A stretch of DNA of 64,000 nt from Ptychodera flava (taxonomy: Eukaryota; Hemichordata; Enteropneusta; Ptychoderidae). The translations under genes were made by a program, and so were the position numbers. The stretch is taken from positions 26,796,322 through 26,860,321 of the forward strand of contig NW_027248277.1 in the NCBI RefSeq assembly GCF_041260155.1, given 5' to 3'. The notes beneath the pieces are model-generated. The model was given only the letters and a program-made list of their open reading frames with translations, was not told where the DNA came from and did not search any database. Shown piece by piece: positions 9,979 through 22,913 of the stretch (the first letter of the stretch is position 1; every line of letters starts with the position of its first letter).

Positions 9979-12969
9979 AGTGAACAATAATACTTGTTTT
10001 ATTGTAGTTTAAATGGGCCGGGTTCGAGGCTGTGAGTGGGACGGTCTCCGGACGAGGCCACTTAATAGTTAATCAGTATTGGCTTCGACCTCAGAGCGTT
10101 CACATGTGGATAACGTTTGTCCACAAAGCTATTGTTCCCGCCAACGAATAGCAACAATGTCAGACAAAGCACAAAGTTTCCGCGAATGGTGTGAGGCAGC
10201 AGGCCTAACGGAGGATACACACGACGTGCTAACTACACAAGGCATCCCATCAACCAATGTCCTGAAGCGCCTCAACAATCAAGACATCATCGGACTTAAC
10301 CTGCCTATAGGCCAACGCGGACTGCTCCGCTGGGCATGGAACAACTTAGACGCAAAACCGGCAAAACAACAGGCACCTCAAGACCAACCTACACACGGAC
10401 AGAAACATCAGGGGCGACTACAAAGTCCCTCGCCAAAGATGAAGAGTTGAACAAACTCCTCGAAGCTTTCAGCAACGACGCGCTAAAAGACACTGTATCA
10501 GACCAGCGCACCACATCCCAAAATCTAACGAAGGATGAGCGTAAACCATTACTGATTCCGGACCATATAACCACAAAGACTGCTTCACTGGACTCTTCCG
10601 ACGAGACGGAACTAGCAGCGGAAGGGGACATGAAGCTAGTTATGCGGACCGCCAAGCGTAGACCGAAACCTGACCAAGTTTCCCTTCCTCAGTGGATATC
10701 AGCCAACGTCCGAATCTTAAAGACATTGATTATTAACCGCGGCATGTCCACGAAGGACACATTGGCGTACCTCGATCACATAATTAACATCGGGGATTAC
10801 GCGCAATCTTTTACGACATCATCAGTTTTATCGTATGATCACGAGTATCGCAAGAAACAGGCGACGGACTCAATCACATGGGGTTCCGTGGACCTCCATT
10901 TATCACTGTATCACCTTGATAAACGACAGGCAAACGGAAATACGCCCAAGAAAAACACTACGAAGGACACTGCGCGCCGCAACTTTGTCACACGAGAAAC
11001 CGAAATCTGCTTTGATTTCCAAAAACCAGCCGGCTGCAACCGCACTTCCTGCCGTTTCGCGCACGTGTGCATAGAGGACGGCTGCCGCAAAGACCACCCA
11101 CACACCGCCACAATTCGCTGCTCAGCCAAGAACTGGGTGGTCAAGCCTAGCATAAGGTAGCTAGCCCTCTGACTGATTGCCTGGAAAAATGGGAAAACGA
11201 ACTCAAATACGACATGGATCGCGACTTCATTCTAAACGGCATAAAATACGGTTTCGACATCATCGACCCTGGCACCCCCCTTCAAAAAGTGGAACGATCG
11301 AACTATGCATCATGCACCGATCCAGCTTACTGCGAGGCGGTTGAACAACAAATTTTACACGAGATATCAGCAGGAAATTACAAGATCACGAACAGTAAAC
11401 CGCACATTATAAGCAGCCTCGGTGCTATACCCAAGAAACAATCAAACAAGGTTAGACTCATTCACGATTGCAGCCAACCTACCGGCAAAAGCGTGAACTC
11501 ATATGCATCTACAAACTCGTTCAATATGAAACTATCGATCACGCGGTCGCTATGTGCAAGCCAGGATCGTATCTGGCCAAAGTCGACCTGAAATCCGCTT
11601 ATCGCTCTGTACCCATAAGTATTGACTCACAGCGTGCTACGGGCCTACGTTACAAATTCACGCAGCGTAAAACTTGGACATACATGGTCGACACACGCCT
11701 TCCATTCGGTGCAGCGCAGAGCCCGGAAATTTTCACTCGCATCACGCAAAGTATTACTAGAATGATGCGCAGGAAAGGGTATGATGTCGTAATCGTGTAT
11801 CTCCACGATTTCCTAATCATCGCAGACTCTAACCTAGCGTGCGAACAAGCATTTAACGCCTTGCAACAACTACTTCAGCAACTTGGCTTTTCCATAAACT
11901 GGGAGATGGTAGTCGAGCCTACGCAATGCTTAACATTCCTAGGGATCGAGATAAACGCGCACACACGGACTTTGTCCCTAGACGGTAACAAGCTACAAGA
12001 ACTAAGCGACCTCCTGGAATATTGGCTTCCAAAGCGGCGAGCGACGAAACGCGAGCTTCAGCAATTAATCGGCAAACTCAACTGGGCGGCAAGAGTTATT
12101 CGCGGCGGGCGCACATTTTTGCGGCGACTCATCGATGTGACAAATTCGGTCTCACGACAGTCTCATCACATACGCCTTAACAGGCAAGCGAGAGCGGACA
12201 TCAGCTGGTGGGCGAATCTCAGCAAATCTTTTAATGGTACGGCATTCTTCATAGAGGAAACTCCGTTGCCCCAGCAGATTTTCACCACTGACGCATGCTC
12301 AGCAGCGGGAGCGGGCATTTACGCAAACTACTGGTTCTACACGCGATGGTCAGCGGACCATCCAACTACTGCGGATGCGCATATCAACCTCAAGGAACTT
12401 TACACCCGTCCTGCTTGCGTGCAGGCGGTGGCATCGTTTCTGGGACAAACGCCACATAGTGGTATACACGGACAATACCACCACCATGTATATAATAAAC
12501 TCTGGCACGTCACGCAATGCAACAGCCATGGAGTGGCTACGCGAACTCTTCTGGCTGTCGGCAATCTCCAACTTTCAGATTACCGCCAGATACGTCAGAA
12601 CTAATGATAACGACGCGGACTCCTTATCGCGCCTGCACGAAATTAAACACTACTTCAGAGCTTTAGACACCCTGCAAAGTCGCGAGGCACACCCTTTACA
12701 GGAGTGGCACTACCATATGTCTGTTTCCACACACTCCTTATTGCTCCAGGACCTTTGTAGTAAGAACTTTACAAACTAAGTAACATGCATGGACTCTTTT
12801 AGCGACAATGACGCTATTTCCAGGGCGCCGGAGGGCTAGCGCCTACTACTAGTGTTGGGGGCTTTTGGCGGAAATCGGCTCATAGCCTGTCAACATCGGA
12901 ATAAAGTTGTTGACCTTGACCCCCAACACTTGTGTCTGTCTGTATGTTGTCAGTATAGGCATCATTTAA
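9979..12969 (+). mobile_element. DIRS-like retrotransposon fossil, about 3 kb
   Basis: Parts seen in order: an N-terminal region with a SAM-like segment (SFREWCEAAGLTED ... LLRWAWNNL) near 10.17-10.36 kb; a gag-like part ending in a CCCH-type cluster (CNRTSCRFAHVC) near 11.04 kb; a reverse transcriptase with KVRLIHDCSQP and LPFGAAQSPEIFTRI (11.4-11.9 kb); and an RNase H-like part with FTTDACSAAGAGIY (12.27-12.7 kb). The RT style and the CCCH finger point to DIRS-type elements. No tyrosine recombinase is recognisable before the end at 12969, so it may be a lineage without one or a shortened copy. It is broken, with a few breaks. Ends almost identical to the adjacent short copy suggest recent insertion. 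An AATAAA lies near the 3' end. Confidence 0.65.
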
Positions 12970-13294
12970 GTGAACAATAATACTTGTTTTATTGTAGTTT
13001 AAATGGGCCGGGTTCGAGGCTGTGAGTGGGACGGTCTCCGGACGAGGCCACTTAATAGTTAATCAGTATTGGCTTCGCCCTCAGAGCGTTCCCCCACCCT
13101 CCCTCCCTATCCTACTAGCTTGCAATTGAATTTTTTTTACTCCTTTCTTCTGCTTTTCATCTTTGAATATGTATCTTATTATGCCTAGAGTGGCGGAAAT
13201 CGGCTCATAGCCTGTCAACATCGGAATAAAGTTGTTGACCTTGACCCCCAACACTTGTGTCTGTCTGTATGTTGTCAGTATAGGCATCATTTAA
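12970..13294 (+). mobile_element. Short internally deleted copy of the same element
   Basis: This copy is joined head-to-tail to the longer one. Its first ~115 bp repeat the left end at 9979 with one difference seen, and its last ~104 bp (13191-13294) are identical to 12866-12969. The ~100 bp between them (CT-rich, 13091-13190) has no match in the long copy. Near-identity dates both copies as young relative to their surroundings. Confidence 0.75.
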
Positions 13295-15355
13295 AATATG
13301 TTAACCTGACATGTACACATAACTGTGACAATATTTTACTTTTAATTCACACTGAGATACAGTATGGCCTGTTTTGTATTAATCTCTATTAGAATACTTC
13401 ATGTCAAACATATTAAAAGTTATCTTTTATTGTTTACAAGAACTTTGAAATCTATTTTACACCCAGTGTAATATTGGTTAGCTAAAACATTGTCATTAGT
13501 TCACTGGCACTATTTTCCTTTGAATGTTTACATGTGAAGTACCAGAAAGTCACAATTTGCACATTTCAAACTCTATGGCATATTTCTCGACAACCTCATT
13601 TAGTTGTAAAATGTACAAAAAATAAGAGACAGAAAAATTGAAAGGGTTCTTTTAAAGATAATCATTTTTGTAAACTACACAAAAGACAATCATGTTGGGA
13701 TGCAGCAATATTTGTTGTGTAGTTATTGTTGGATCATTGAGTTTGCAAGATCTCACAACAATGCTAGCATTTATTTATGTTGTCAAAGTTTTCATCGTTT
13801 TTGGTAAAAAATGTTGTTCCCAAGAACGAATTGAGAATAATTTGAAATTTTTAGTTCCCTAGAGATACTGTTAAAAATAATAATTTGATAAGTAGTATAT
13901 AGGCTAGCATTATTCTGTTATATTATACTGTCTGTCATCTTTTTTGTGGAAAATATGTTCAGTTGTCACTGGTTAATATAGAGAACTGCGAGCTAAATTC
14001 ATTCCTAGTTATTTCTTTGACCCCCCTGTAGAATATAAGTTTTATCAACTTATGTCAACAAAAAACGTTTATTTATTGAATCAGCTGAATAAATATATAT
14101 TTTTTGCGTTTCAAAAAAGGGAACATTTGTTACAAACCTAGATAAATTCCTCCTCAAATACCAAGATGGTTAAATGCAGAGTTGTATTTTGTTTTGTATT
14201 TAAAAGGCCATTGGCCTTATGCCGGGGGTGTATACGGAATAAATGATTATTCATATTCATTCACTGGTTAATATTTGAAATCTTTTTGGTTCCCTTAATG
14301 ATTTACTTATAGATACCATTCTGAAATATGGCACATTGTGAAATACTTTGTGTTTTCTTTTATAGCAATATTTTTTATTTTACTTACAGTACAACTACTG
14401 ATGTTAGAATTTTTAGTAGCACTCAATGAAATACCGGTATACTGTGTTGGTGTCAATATAATGCTAAGTGTATAGTATAAGTGAACAATGGTAAACACTT
14501 TTACAAGTTCATCACAGATAAGATCTAAAAGAATATATAAATCTGTCATTTCATCATAATAAATGCACAGCAGCCAACTGTACTATATTTTCCCTTAAGA
14601 TCAGCTGCAAGTAAGAATATCACAGCATATTGCTCTTGACAGACAAATTAAAACCAAATTACGTACCGATAAATGACCATATTAGATCACAAAATGACCA
14701 TATAAGATCACAAAAAACTGACATACAGTTGTATGCCTGGACAAAATGGTAAAATGAGAATCAAGACCAGGAACATTAAGACTCTGCCATCTTGTGATAG
14801 AGATCTGAAGTGATGCTTTGATACAACCAACAACTTATGAGTCCATGCATATAATGAGCATTACGATGCAGATTGACACAGCAACTCATTTCAAATGCTT
14901 AACCAGTGATATTTGAAGATATTTTCCATTTACACTAAATAACTGCAATATTATGCCGTTTGTGTTGAATGTAACAAACCTTCTTCATGTGCAATTCTTT
15001 GACACACCTTTACCAATGATCTTACAGCTTATCTGAAAATACAGTGGTTTCTTTCCACAGACAATATAAATGAAAACTGTCTGGTTCTCTCTACTGCACA
15101 TTCTTTGATTCTAAGAAGGCCATAATTTATCAACAAAAATAATCGAAAAATGAAAAACTTTGTGATAGTTCATGTGTTCCTTTAATAATTTGGATATAGT
15201 AAATCATACCCTATTTGAGACCCTAGGTAACGTTATCCCAATTGTTTACTGCGTATTTGAAAAAAATACATCCTAAAGGTCAGCATGTTAACAAATTGGC
15301 AAACAATTGAAGTGCACACTTATGTCTTTCAACTGAAGGAGATAGTTACACTTAC
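13295..15355. other. Right flanking repeat, then non-coding sequence
   Basis: 13304-13525 is the direct copy of 9650-9860. After that no gene is evident. At about 14200-14255 a segment with GGCCATTGGCC followed by AATAAATGATTATTCAT looks like the 3' tail of an old LINE or SINE, a weak guess. From about 15355 leftwards this is an intron or 3' part of the ankyrin gene. Confidence 0.4.
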
Positions 15356-15454
15356 CTTTGTGAGAGCTTCTATGTTTGCGTTAGCACCAATGAGAATCTC
15401 TGCAACATCTTTATGGCCATTTTGGGCAGCATAGTGCAGGGCAGTGGCTTCATC
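15356..15454 (-). CDS. Ankyrin-repeat exon (leftmost)
   Basis: Exactly 99 nt, flanked on the minus strand by TTCAG acceptor and GTAAG donor. It encodes one 33-residue ankyrin repeat beginning DEATALHYAAQNGHKDVAEI and ending in ANIEALTK, with the canonical TALHYAAQNGH helix-turn-helix core. Phase 0 on both sides, so it can be joined to or skipped from the other 99-nt ankyrin exons without a frame change. It is the fourth and last such exon seen in the window in the direction of transcription; the protein presumably continues beyond the left edge. Ankyrin arrays bind proteins; the partner is not predictable. Confidence 0.85.
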
Positions 15455-16296
15455 CTGAAGAGTGAAATATGAAAACAATGAAGTACAGGTATTTGTATCA
15501 ATAGTTATGATTATAAATTCAGAAGCCATCAACAATATAAATAATCTGTATCTTTGAAAAGACCACTAGTATTATTGGTAGATCTGAAGGACAAAAATTC
15601 TCACAAACAAAATTATGTAGCATGATTATATAGGAACTAGTCTTTTTTGAACACTATAAAATGTAATGTTACTTGAGTAGGCACAATCCCCTCGTGCAAT
15701 GTATAATTTGATGTCGCATTGTGATTATTTTCTTTTCAAGAACATCTATTGAAAAAAATAATTGTAAAACCAAAGAACTAATCAAAGCAACTCATTCCCC
15801 TCTGGTCAGAAAAAATAGCCTACAAACATTTTCTAGGTGAGTCATGAGAGGTAGCAAAAGAAAACATTATGATGGATCAAGATGCAAACAAGTGCATTTT
15901 GTAAAGGTGGCATCTTCAAAGGTGTTTTGTCACAATGATATAGTACACAAAAGAAGAGTCAAGGATACTTTATCTTCCTTATGTGGGTATTACTTTAGTT
16001 TGGACTGCTATGCACTTTGCTAGTATCAAACATTTAACTTTTGAACAAACCATTACTAGGTTGAACCATTTCACTGCTGTTTTATCATAGTGGTGGGTGG
16101 TAAGATGACAGTATGTTTACTGTTCTACACAGAATGTTCATAATCTGTCATCATTTGAATGATTAGAAAATGAAGATCAACCATAGTAATTGTAATCTTT
16201 CCATTAATATTATTCATTACCAATGCTAGATTGGACTTTGCTTTCTGAATAATATCATCAGAACTAAACAAAAGTACTTTGAAAGGTTTTTATTAA
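15455..16296. other. Intron of the ankyrin gene, nothing further recognised
   Basis: AT-rich sequence between the 15.4-kb ankyrin exon and the TTAA element at 16297. No coding exon on either strand was convincing. Confidence 0.4.
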
Positions 16297-16512
16297 CCCT
16301 TTGAAAGCTGTACTTTTTCCCCACCCAAAATTTTAGTGTAACATTTTACCACTTTTGTGATTTTTTCTGTAATTTTTGAGATAATATTAGACCAAACGGA
16401 CCATATTTTTCATTGGCTACAGTTTTGGATCAAAATTTTGTAAAATCTGAAAGCAAAATCATTGATTATATTTTATTACGGTGACAGAAATTGACTTTGG
16501 TGCTCAAAGGGG
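16297..16512. mobile_element. Old piggyBac-like MITE, same family as 22697-22913
   Basis: The left side is TTAA|CCCTTTGAAAGCTG and the right side reads TTTGGTGCTCAAAGGGG. The interior aligns throughout with the element at 22697 (TGTAATTTTT, CATTGGCT, GACTTTGG). The right-hand TTAA is no longer intact, so this is the older of the two copies. No coding capacity. Confidence 0.65.
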
Positions 16513-17977
16513 TATATTATCAAAAAAGCATTATTAGGCAATGTCACATTTTTGAAAATATTGTTTGGCATTTTTGTTGAACCCTGACAAAGCACTCCTC
16601 ATAGTTCAGCCAGTTTTCTATTTTGATATTTGAAAATAGTGGCATAAATGTGTTTTAATTGTCTCCTCTTTTAGTACAAAAAAAGGCAGTTATTAGTCTG
16701 TCTGTCTGTATGTATAGAAATGAAAATTATAAAAATTAGCAGAAAATAAGCAGTTGTTTATGAGAGTATTTTAGGTTTTGATATACAATCCAAGAAAGCA
16801 CTCCTAAAAGCATTGCCTTCTCTAAATTTGAGTTTTTTAAAACGATGAGTTTAGATGTACATGATACAGTTCACGCTGCAATGTCTGTTAATCCCTCAAC
16901 ATTCATTCACAAATCTTTATGTTAGTGTACCAGGGTATCGTCCAACTCCTCTTACACACATTTGTCATGCTTAAACGTATTTGTTTATAACCAAATGTCC
17001 CCTTAGACAATTGTTCAATTTCTGATGTTAACAAAGTCACTTGACAAATCATTCAATCTCCTACTCAATGAACCCACTGTTTATTGCATTTTAGAACGAC
17101 AATGTTAATATTATTTTTTCTAATAATTGAAAAGTCAAATTGTTTCAGCAAAATTTCAAATCATACAAAGTCCGCCATTTTTACTGTGAATATATTCAAA
17201 TTGTAAGACTAAGCAACTATCTCAATGACCAACGTTTTGAAAGCTTTTTTGCCAGACAAAGGGAAGATGATGATTTTTCTGAATTGAAATAAGGGATAGA
17301 AACAGCAGAATTTGTTTGTTTATTTGACTGAATTTTGTTAATATTTAAATAATTAACAGTCGATGTACTGTAGACCTTGATGCCTGGCAGTGCCTGCCTT
17401 ACTAATGATACAAGTGGCTAAAAATGTAGTCAGCACGTTTGTTTAAAAAATGTAGACTGTAGGATGTTTCAAATTGTGGACCTTGCAACATACGTTTAAT
17501 CTGGGAAACTCATTGTTTTACCAGGACAAATTTGCATTCTTTAGTTTTCTAACTAAATCAGACACATATTAGAGGAAATCTTGCTGTAGTCAGTCAAAAT
17601 GAGTGAATAAACTGTTTGCTTACATGTCAGCTATATTTCACATATTTAATTCAACATGGGGCTGGTTATTAAAACCATTAAATAATTATGTGAATGTTGT
17701 TGTCATTAGGCTCATACAAGCAATTTCATTTCCTAAAATAACTGGAATTTATGCATCTTGACTTAACCTATTCTTCTTATATTTGAACTTCCCATTCTGT
17801 GCATTGCTTATTCAGCAAACTAAGTTTAAGTGGTAAAGAATACCCTCTGATTGTGTCATAAGATTTAAGCTTGTCACTTTATACTTTGCACACACATGAA
17901 ACATTTAATGCATATAATTGATCGTTTCAGTATTCCCTTACAAGTTTATGTCATAATAAAAGAACAACTATATCAAA
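16513..17977. other. Intronic, no gene recognised
   Basis: AT-rich non-coding sequence with a short run of GTCTGTCTGTCTGTATGTAT-like repeat near 16697. No exon or element ends were identified. Confidence 0.35.
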
Positions 17978-19118
17978 ATACTGCCTATGTTGTATTGGAT
18001 ACCTAAACTGCACAAGAACCCTTACAAACAACGTTTTATTGCAGGATCAAGCAATTGCACTACCAAACATCTGTCACAATTATTGACTATAGTTTTAACA
18101 ACCATCAAAAATGGTCTTTTTCGATATTGTGACAAAGTGTATGGTACAAGTGGGTTGAATCAAATGTGGATACTAAAAAATTCGAAGGAATTGTTGCTTG
18201 ATTTAAAAGTCAAGAAAAACAAGTTCAGCTCAATCCGAACATTTGACTTTTCCACATTATACACCACAATTCCCCACGATAAACTTAAAACAAGGCTATC
18301 ATCTCTTATTAAACAAGCTTTCCTGCATAAAAATGGCAGTAGAAGGTACCAATACATTATCATCAAACATAGGACAGGTTATTTCAGTGACAACATGGAT
18401 GCCCAGCACAAATACACAGATGAAGAAGTTATTAAAATGCTTAATTTCTTAATCGACAACATATTTGTTAAGTTTTGCGGTATGACATTTCAACAATCTA
18501 TCGGCATACCAATGGGTACAAATTGTGCACCCCTTCTTGCAGACTTATTTCTGTATTCATACGAAGCAGAGTTCCAGTCTCTCTACAAAGCAAAGTCTAA
18601 AAAACTTGCAAGGCGTTTTAACAGCACACACAGATATATCGATGATCTGATTAGTCTAGACAATCCAGACATATCAAATTACTTACATCATATTTACCCT
18701 GATGAGTTGGATATCAAAGAAACAACAGAGGGTAGGAACTCTGCTTCATATCTTGATCTGTTCCTACAAGTGGGTACTAATTGGCTACACACTAAGCTGT
18801 ATGACAAAAGGGATGATTTTCGATTTTGAAATCATAAATTATCCCCACTTGTCAAGTAATATTCCATCTGCACCTGCTTATGGTGTGTACCTGTCTCAAC
18901 TTGTCAGGTATTGTAGGGCTTGTGATTCCTACACTGATTTTCAACTGAGACACAGCTCATTGGCATCAAAATTAGTGAGACAAGGATACACAACAAAAAG
19001 ACTCGTTAGGACTTTCAAAAGGTTCTACGGTCGATATGACGACATTGTGGCCAAATATGACACCTCGGTCACTCAAATGATTAACGACAGTATTCCTGGC
19101 TTTGACTTATTACAGTGA
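17978..19118 (+). mobile_element. Reverse transcriptase remnant, Penelope-related type
   Basis: The protein pattern is YWIPKLHKNP, RFIAGSSNCTTKHLS, TFDFSTLYTTIPHDKL, GIPMGTNCAPLLADLF, HRYIDDLISLDNP, then KLYDKRDDF and YGVYLSQLVRYCRAC. This is a reverse transcriptase whose finger, palm (YIDD box) and thumb-side motifs are in order. The PKLHKNP opening and STLYTTIPH box resemble Penelope-like elements more than LINEs or LTR elements; the exact clade is uncertain. It is a fossil with about one break in the visible part and lacks a recognisable start and endonuclease. It lies in an intron of the ankyrin gene, opposite to its transcription. The ~150 bp after the coding part (GACGGGTGTAGCATGCTAGC) is probably its 3' untranslated region. 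Confidence 0.75.
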
Positions 19119-20994
19119 TTCATATCCTGTATCTTTTCATACAATATTTAGACAACTTTGGGACCAATCCTGACGGGTGTAGCATGCTAGCAGGGTACAC
19201 TTACCCATTCCGGACACCTGGTACCACCACTAATTATCAGTGGTTCAGGATGGTCCTACTTAAATTTGTACATCACAATTGTCCCATGGACCTGGTAATA
19301 TATTACCTTGAATGGAAATGATTATTGGACCAGTTTAATGTCAGATTGCAGAAATCAGATTCAAAAGCCATGTAGAGAGATTATTTTCCAGTTATTTAAA
19401 GTGATATTCTATATAATAAATAGTCTAAGACAAACAAACAAAGCAACAAACAATCAAAATACAATGGGTATGGAATAAAGTTAAACTGCTTTTTCACTAC
19501 CTTTCATTTAAGCCATTAATGCTTACTTGGTAAATTGTCTTAAAATCTCAGTATTTGTGCCTCTGAGAAAATGATTTAAGGGAAACAATTGTATTTATAA
19601 AAATGCCACTGTTTGTTTATTATTTATTGTTTACGTTTTACAAATTTGCACATTTTGAACTTCAGTTGCATCACTTGCAGTGACATAATTTTTTTTCTCG
19701 CACTACAAAAAATCCTAAATGATTCTGGATTCTAGGTTTAAACTGTAGAACTCTTTTGTAATATCATTACTGTGTCACAGACTGCCTGGTATGGCACAGC
19801 ATAGTCTGCTACCATGTTGCACTGATCTACACCAATAATAAGCTGTAATTTTTCCCTAATCTGGTATTTTTGTCTTCATTCTTTTCTTAATATTTCTTCA
19901 CACCCTAAAATTCATTTTTTTCTCACAAAACAAAAAGTCCTACATGAATTTGCATTGAAACAATTGAACTACTTTTGGAATAATATCATTACCCTGTCAG
20001 CTAATTGCCAATCCTTTCTTTTCTTTGGTCAATTGAGAGGAACAACATTCCCATATACGTAAGAGGCAAATACTGAATGATCACTTGGTCTACACATTAA
20101 TACCTTCCACAAGGTTTTTAGATGAATTACTTTTACTGGTTAAACACTAATTCAACTGACTTTGAGCTCATGTTTACGAAACGATTTTCGTAATTCCTTC
20201 TGACTATACAGACGTTTATACATTTGTGTGTTTTCAAGGCTTGGATGATTATTCCAACAGTTTAGGTCTCAGTATACATCATAGATGCAGCATCGTGATC
20301 CCTGTTGTTGTAGAGGAAACTATACAGTATGTGTATATGTTCTACAGCATGCAAATACTAGCTCATGCGTAAATTGGTAATTCAGGGAGTTGAGTCGATG
20401 TATGCAAATATGAACCTCATTTGGCAACAAAACTAAAACTTAAGGAATCTGCAAATTCGCCAAGTGGATGTAATTTGTCACACATCAATAATTTGAACTA
20501 AATTTTTACAAAATTTTACATCAGGACACAAATTTCAATCATGGGAGAAATACTGGCTTCCATGTTCTTTGTTTACATTGACAGGCACATCGAATATCAA
20601 TGCAAAAATGTTCCAACACACCAAAATTAATGTCATAGACACAGGCTGTAGTGAAATGGAATGACCGACTTATGCATGTGATAATACTTAATGAAATGCA
20701 TGGTTGGATTTAGGGCACTATTGGACTATATAACTCATGATATACCTGCAATTTAGAAGCATTTATACTCTCCAATATGAGACTCTATATGTAATCCACT
20801 GCATGCTTTGTTAACAGAAAAGATTGCATGAAATTGGAGCCTTCTAAAAACTAAAAAAATATTTGCATTGAATCAATTGAAAACATGCAACTTTTTAAAG
20901 TAATTCACAAGTATTCAATTAAATTTTAAAATATAATATCATGAAGAAACCTAACATAAATAGAAATGAAAATTCATTCTAAATTGTTGTTTAA
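19119..20994. other. Intronic, no gene recognised
   Basis: Apart from the probable 3' end of the reverse transcriptase element (to about 19280) no feature is supported. Sequence is AT-rich with short homopolymer runs. Confidence 0.35.
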
Positions 20995-22102
20995 CCCCTT
21001 GACTACCTATGGCGCCGGATATATCCGGCGCCATATTGAATTACCATATACCTTGAGTGCCGGAAATATCCGGCACAGTAAAATACGCGTATTTGCTTCG
21101 TTTTTGTCGCTAAAAATCCCGTAATTTCGGCATCGGCACGCAGCGCGACTAAGATTGATGTATTCCGATCTGGCCTCAATGTGATTGCGCCCCCGTACGT
21201 CCGAGTATGGCCAAAATCCGGAAGCAAATGTCGTGACCCATGACCTCGACCCTGAAAGGTCAGGCTGATCACAGAAGCGTCGTGCTGATTGTTTACAGTT
21301 TTCAGAAGTACGGACAATCGCGAAGATGTTTATGGTTTTTTTTTAATGAAATGAAATGTTTATTTATTGAAAACAAATGATTTATATGTAAATATGTTCT
21401 ATTAACAGCAATATTCGTGAATGAAACTAGAGGAAATCCAATTTTTTACTATAAGCCAGTGAAATTTTATAGCAGCCATATTATCAATATGACTGGTCAC
21501 ATGACTGGTCATGTGTTTGGTCATGTGATATGTTTTTCCCTAAAATGTATTTTTAAATATTGTGAATTATTTTTTGATAAATCATAAGCATTTTAGATGC
21601 ATGTTTCTGCAAGGGAATCATAAAGCAGGTGTTTACAAATATAAAATGTGTTGATTTTCAAGTACAGAATCATGTCAGATGCTGATTTTTGTGGTCCATT
21701 TACTCTGCCTTTTGAGAAAAAATCTTAAATTGGTACATCTATAATAAAGTAAAGGGTAGTTATTATTACATATATGTAAAGACAATGCCATGAAAATTGA
21801 ACTGTATTCAAATTTGCGTCATTTTATGGATTCAAAACACGACCTGATGCTTCAAATATTCATATTTTTTTGCCAACTCTGGTCACATGATGTGTCATAT
21901 GATCAGTCACGTGACTGGAAATACAAAACTTAAGTATGAAAAAGTGGGAAATTTCATGCTGATTCAGAAAATATATGGTTTATTGGTACTTACTTAATTT
22001 TTACTCTAAGCAGTGTTCATGCAATGACCACACCCTAGATTTTACCAATATTTACATAAGGGGCCTGGTATATAGGAATACATTGGCCTTGGTAGTCAAG
22101 GG
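20995..22102. mobile_element. piggyBac-like non-autonomous element, 1.1 kb
   Basis: TTAA target-site copies flank the element (20991-20994 and 22103-22106). Its ends are inverted: CCCCTTGACTACC on the left and GGTAGTCAAGGG on the right. TTAA duplication with ends starting CCC is the mark of piggyBac-type elements. Near the left end a perfect 24-nt palindrome (21010-21033, core GCCGGATATATCCGGC) is followed by a near-palindrome, GTGCCGGAAATATCCGGCAC (21057-21076). Repeated GTCACATGACTGGTCATGTG-type words lie at 21490-21530 and 21880-21920. The interior has no transposase; a 104-codon minus-strand open frame near the left end matches nothing I know. Confidence 0.75.
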
Positions 22103-22696
22103 TTAATAACATGTTCAAGCTGTAAAGGGAACACACAAGTATTTTCTGTAATGTCTTTGTATAATTTGACACCTGTTTGCTCCAAAGGATAGATAAAATA
22201 GAGCCCCTTGGATGGTCATCTAATGACTTGCTTAATATTGAAAGGCCTGGTGTAAAGAGCCAGCAATGACTTAATTTCTTTAGGTATAAGCAAACTGTGA
22301 AATCAACCATACAATCACAATGTGCCAATATTCTCACTAATAAACTCTAAATACCTGATACTGTTTATTGAGACACTAAAAATTACATTCAAGACCTGGC
22401 CTCAACTCACAATTTGACATCAAAGTCAAACACAATGTTAGGATATCAATACCTTTTCAGTAGTCTTGAAAAACTTACACAGAAGTTTATGTTCAATAAA
22501 ATAATCAGCAATTCCAAAGAAAGTAGTCTCTGACAGGTTTCGGTTGTGTTAAACTCTTTAAGTAATCAACTTCCACTTTGTATCAAGATAATCAAAGTCA
22601 GTTCATCAGATAATCCAGGCGACTTGGAGGAATTTGTGCAACATGCAGTTAATATGCTGACATCACAGTATCGTTGAGCAAAGTTATTGAGTTAAC
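22103..22696. other. Intronic spacer, nothing recognised
   Basis: Non-coding AT-rich sequence between two TTAA-flanked elements. Confidence 0.4.
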
Positions 22697-22913
22697 CCTT
22701 TGAGCGCTGCAATTTTTCCCACCAAACTTACTGTGTGCAACATTTTATCAATTTTGTGAATTTTTCTGTAATTTTTTTGACAATTTTGGATCCAATGAAC
22801 ATAACATTTTATTGGCTTCAGATTTTTATCAAAATTTTAGCAAAATTTGGAAAAAAGTTGACTGGTGTATATTTTGATATAGGCGACAAAAACTGACTTT
22901 GGCGCTCAAAGGG
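22697..22913. mobile_element. piggyBac-like MITE, 217 bp, intact ends
   Basis: The sequence reads TTAA|CCCTTTGAGCGC at the left and GCGCTCAAAGGG|TTAA at the right. The terminal inverted repeats are perfect over at least 12 bp and the TTAA duplication is intact. The 217-bp interior is AT-rich and non-coding. It would need a transposase supplied elsewhere. An older copy lies at 16297-16512. Confidence 0.85.

Noticed and set aside
9990-10060. GGGTTCGAGGCT at the left end of the DIRS-like element as a tRNA B box
   Set aside because: No A box, acceptor stem or cloverleaf could be drawn around it, and it recurs as part of the element end.
21003-21317. 104-codon minus-strand frame as a piggyBac transposase piece
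   Set aside because: No catalytic or zinc-finger motif of that family is present, and it includes the palindromic end sequence.
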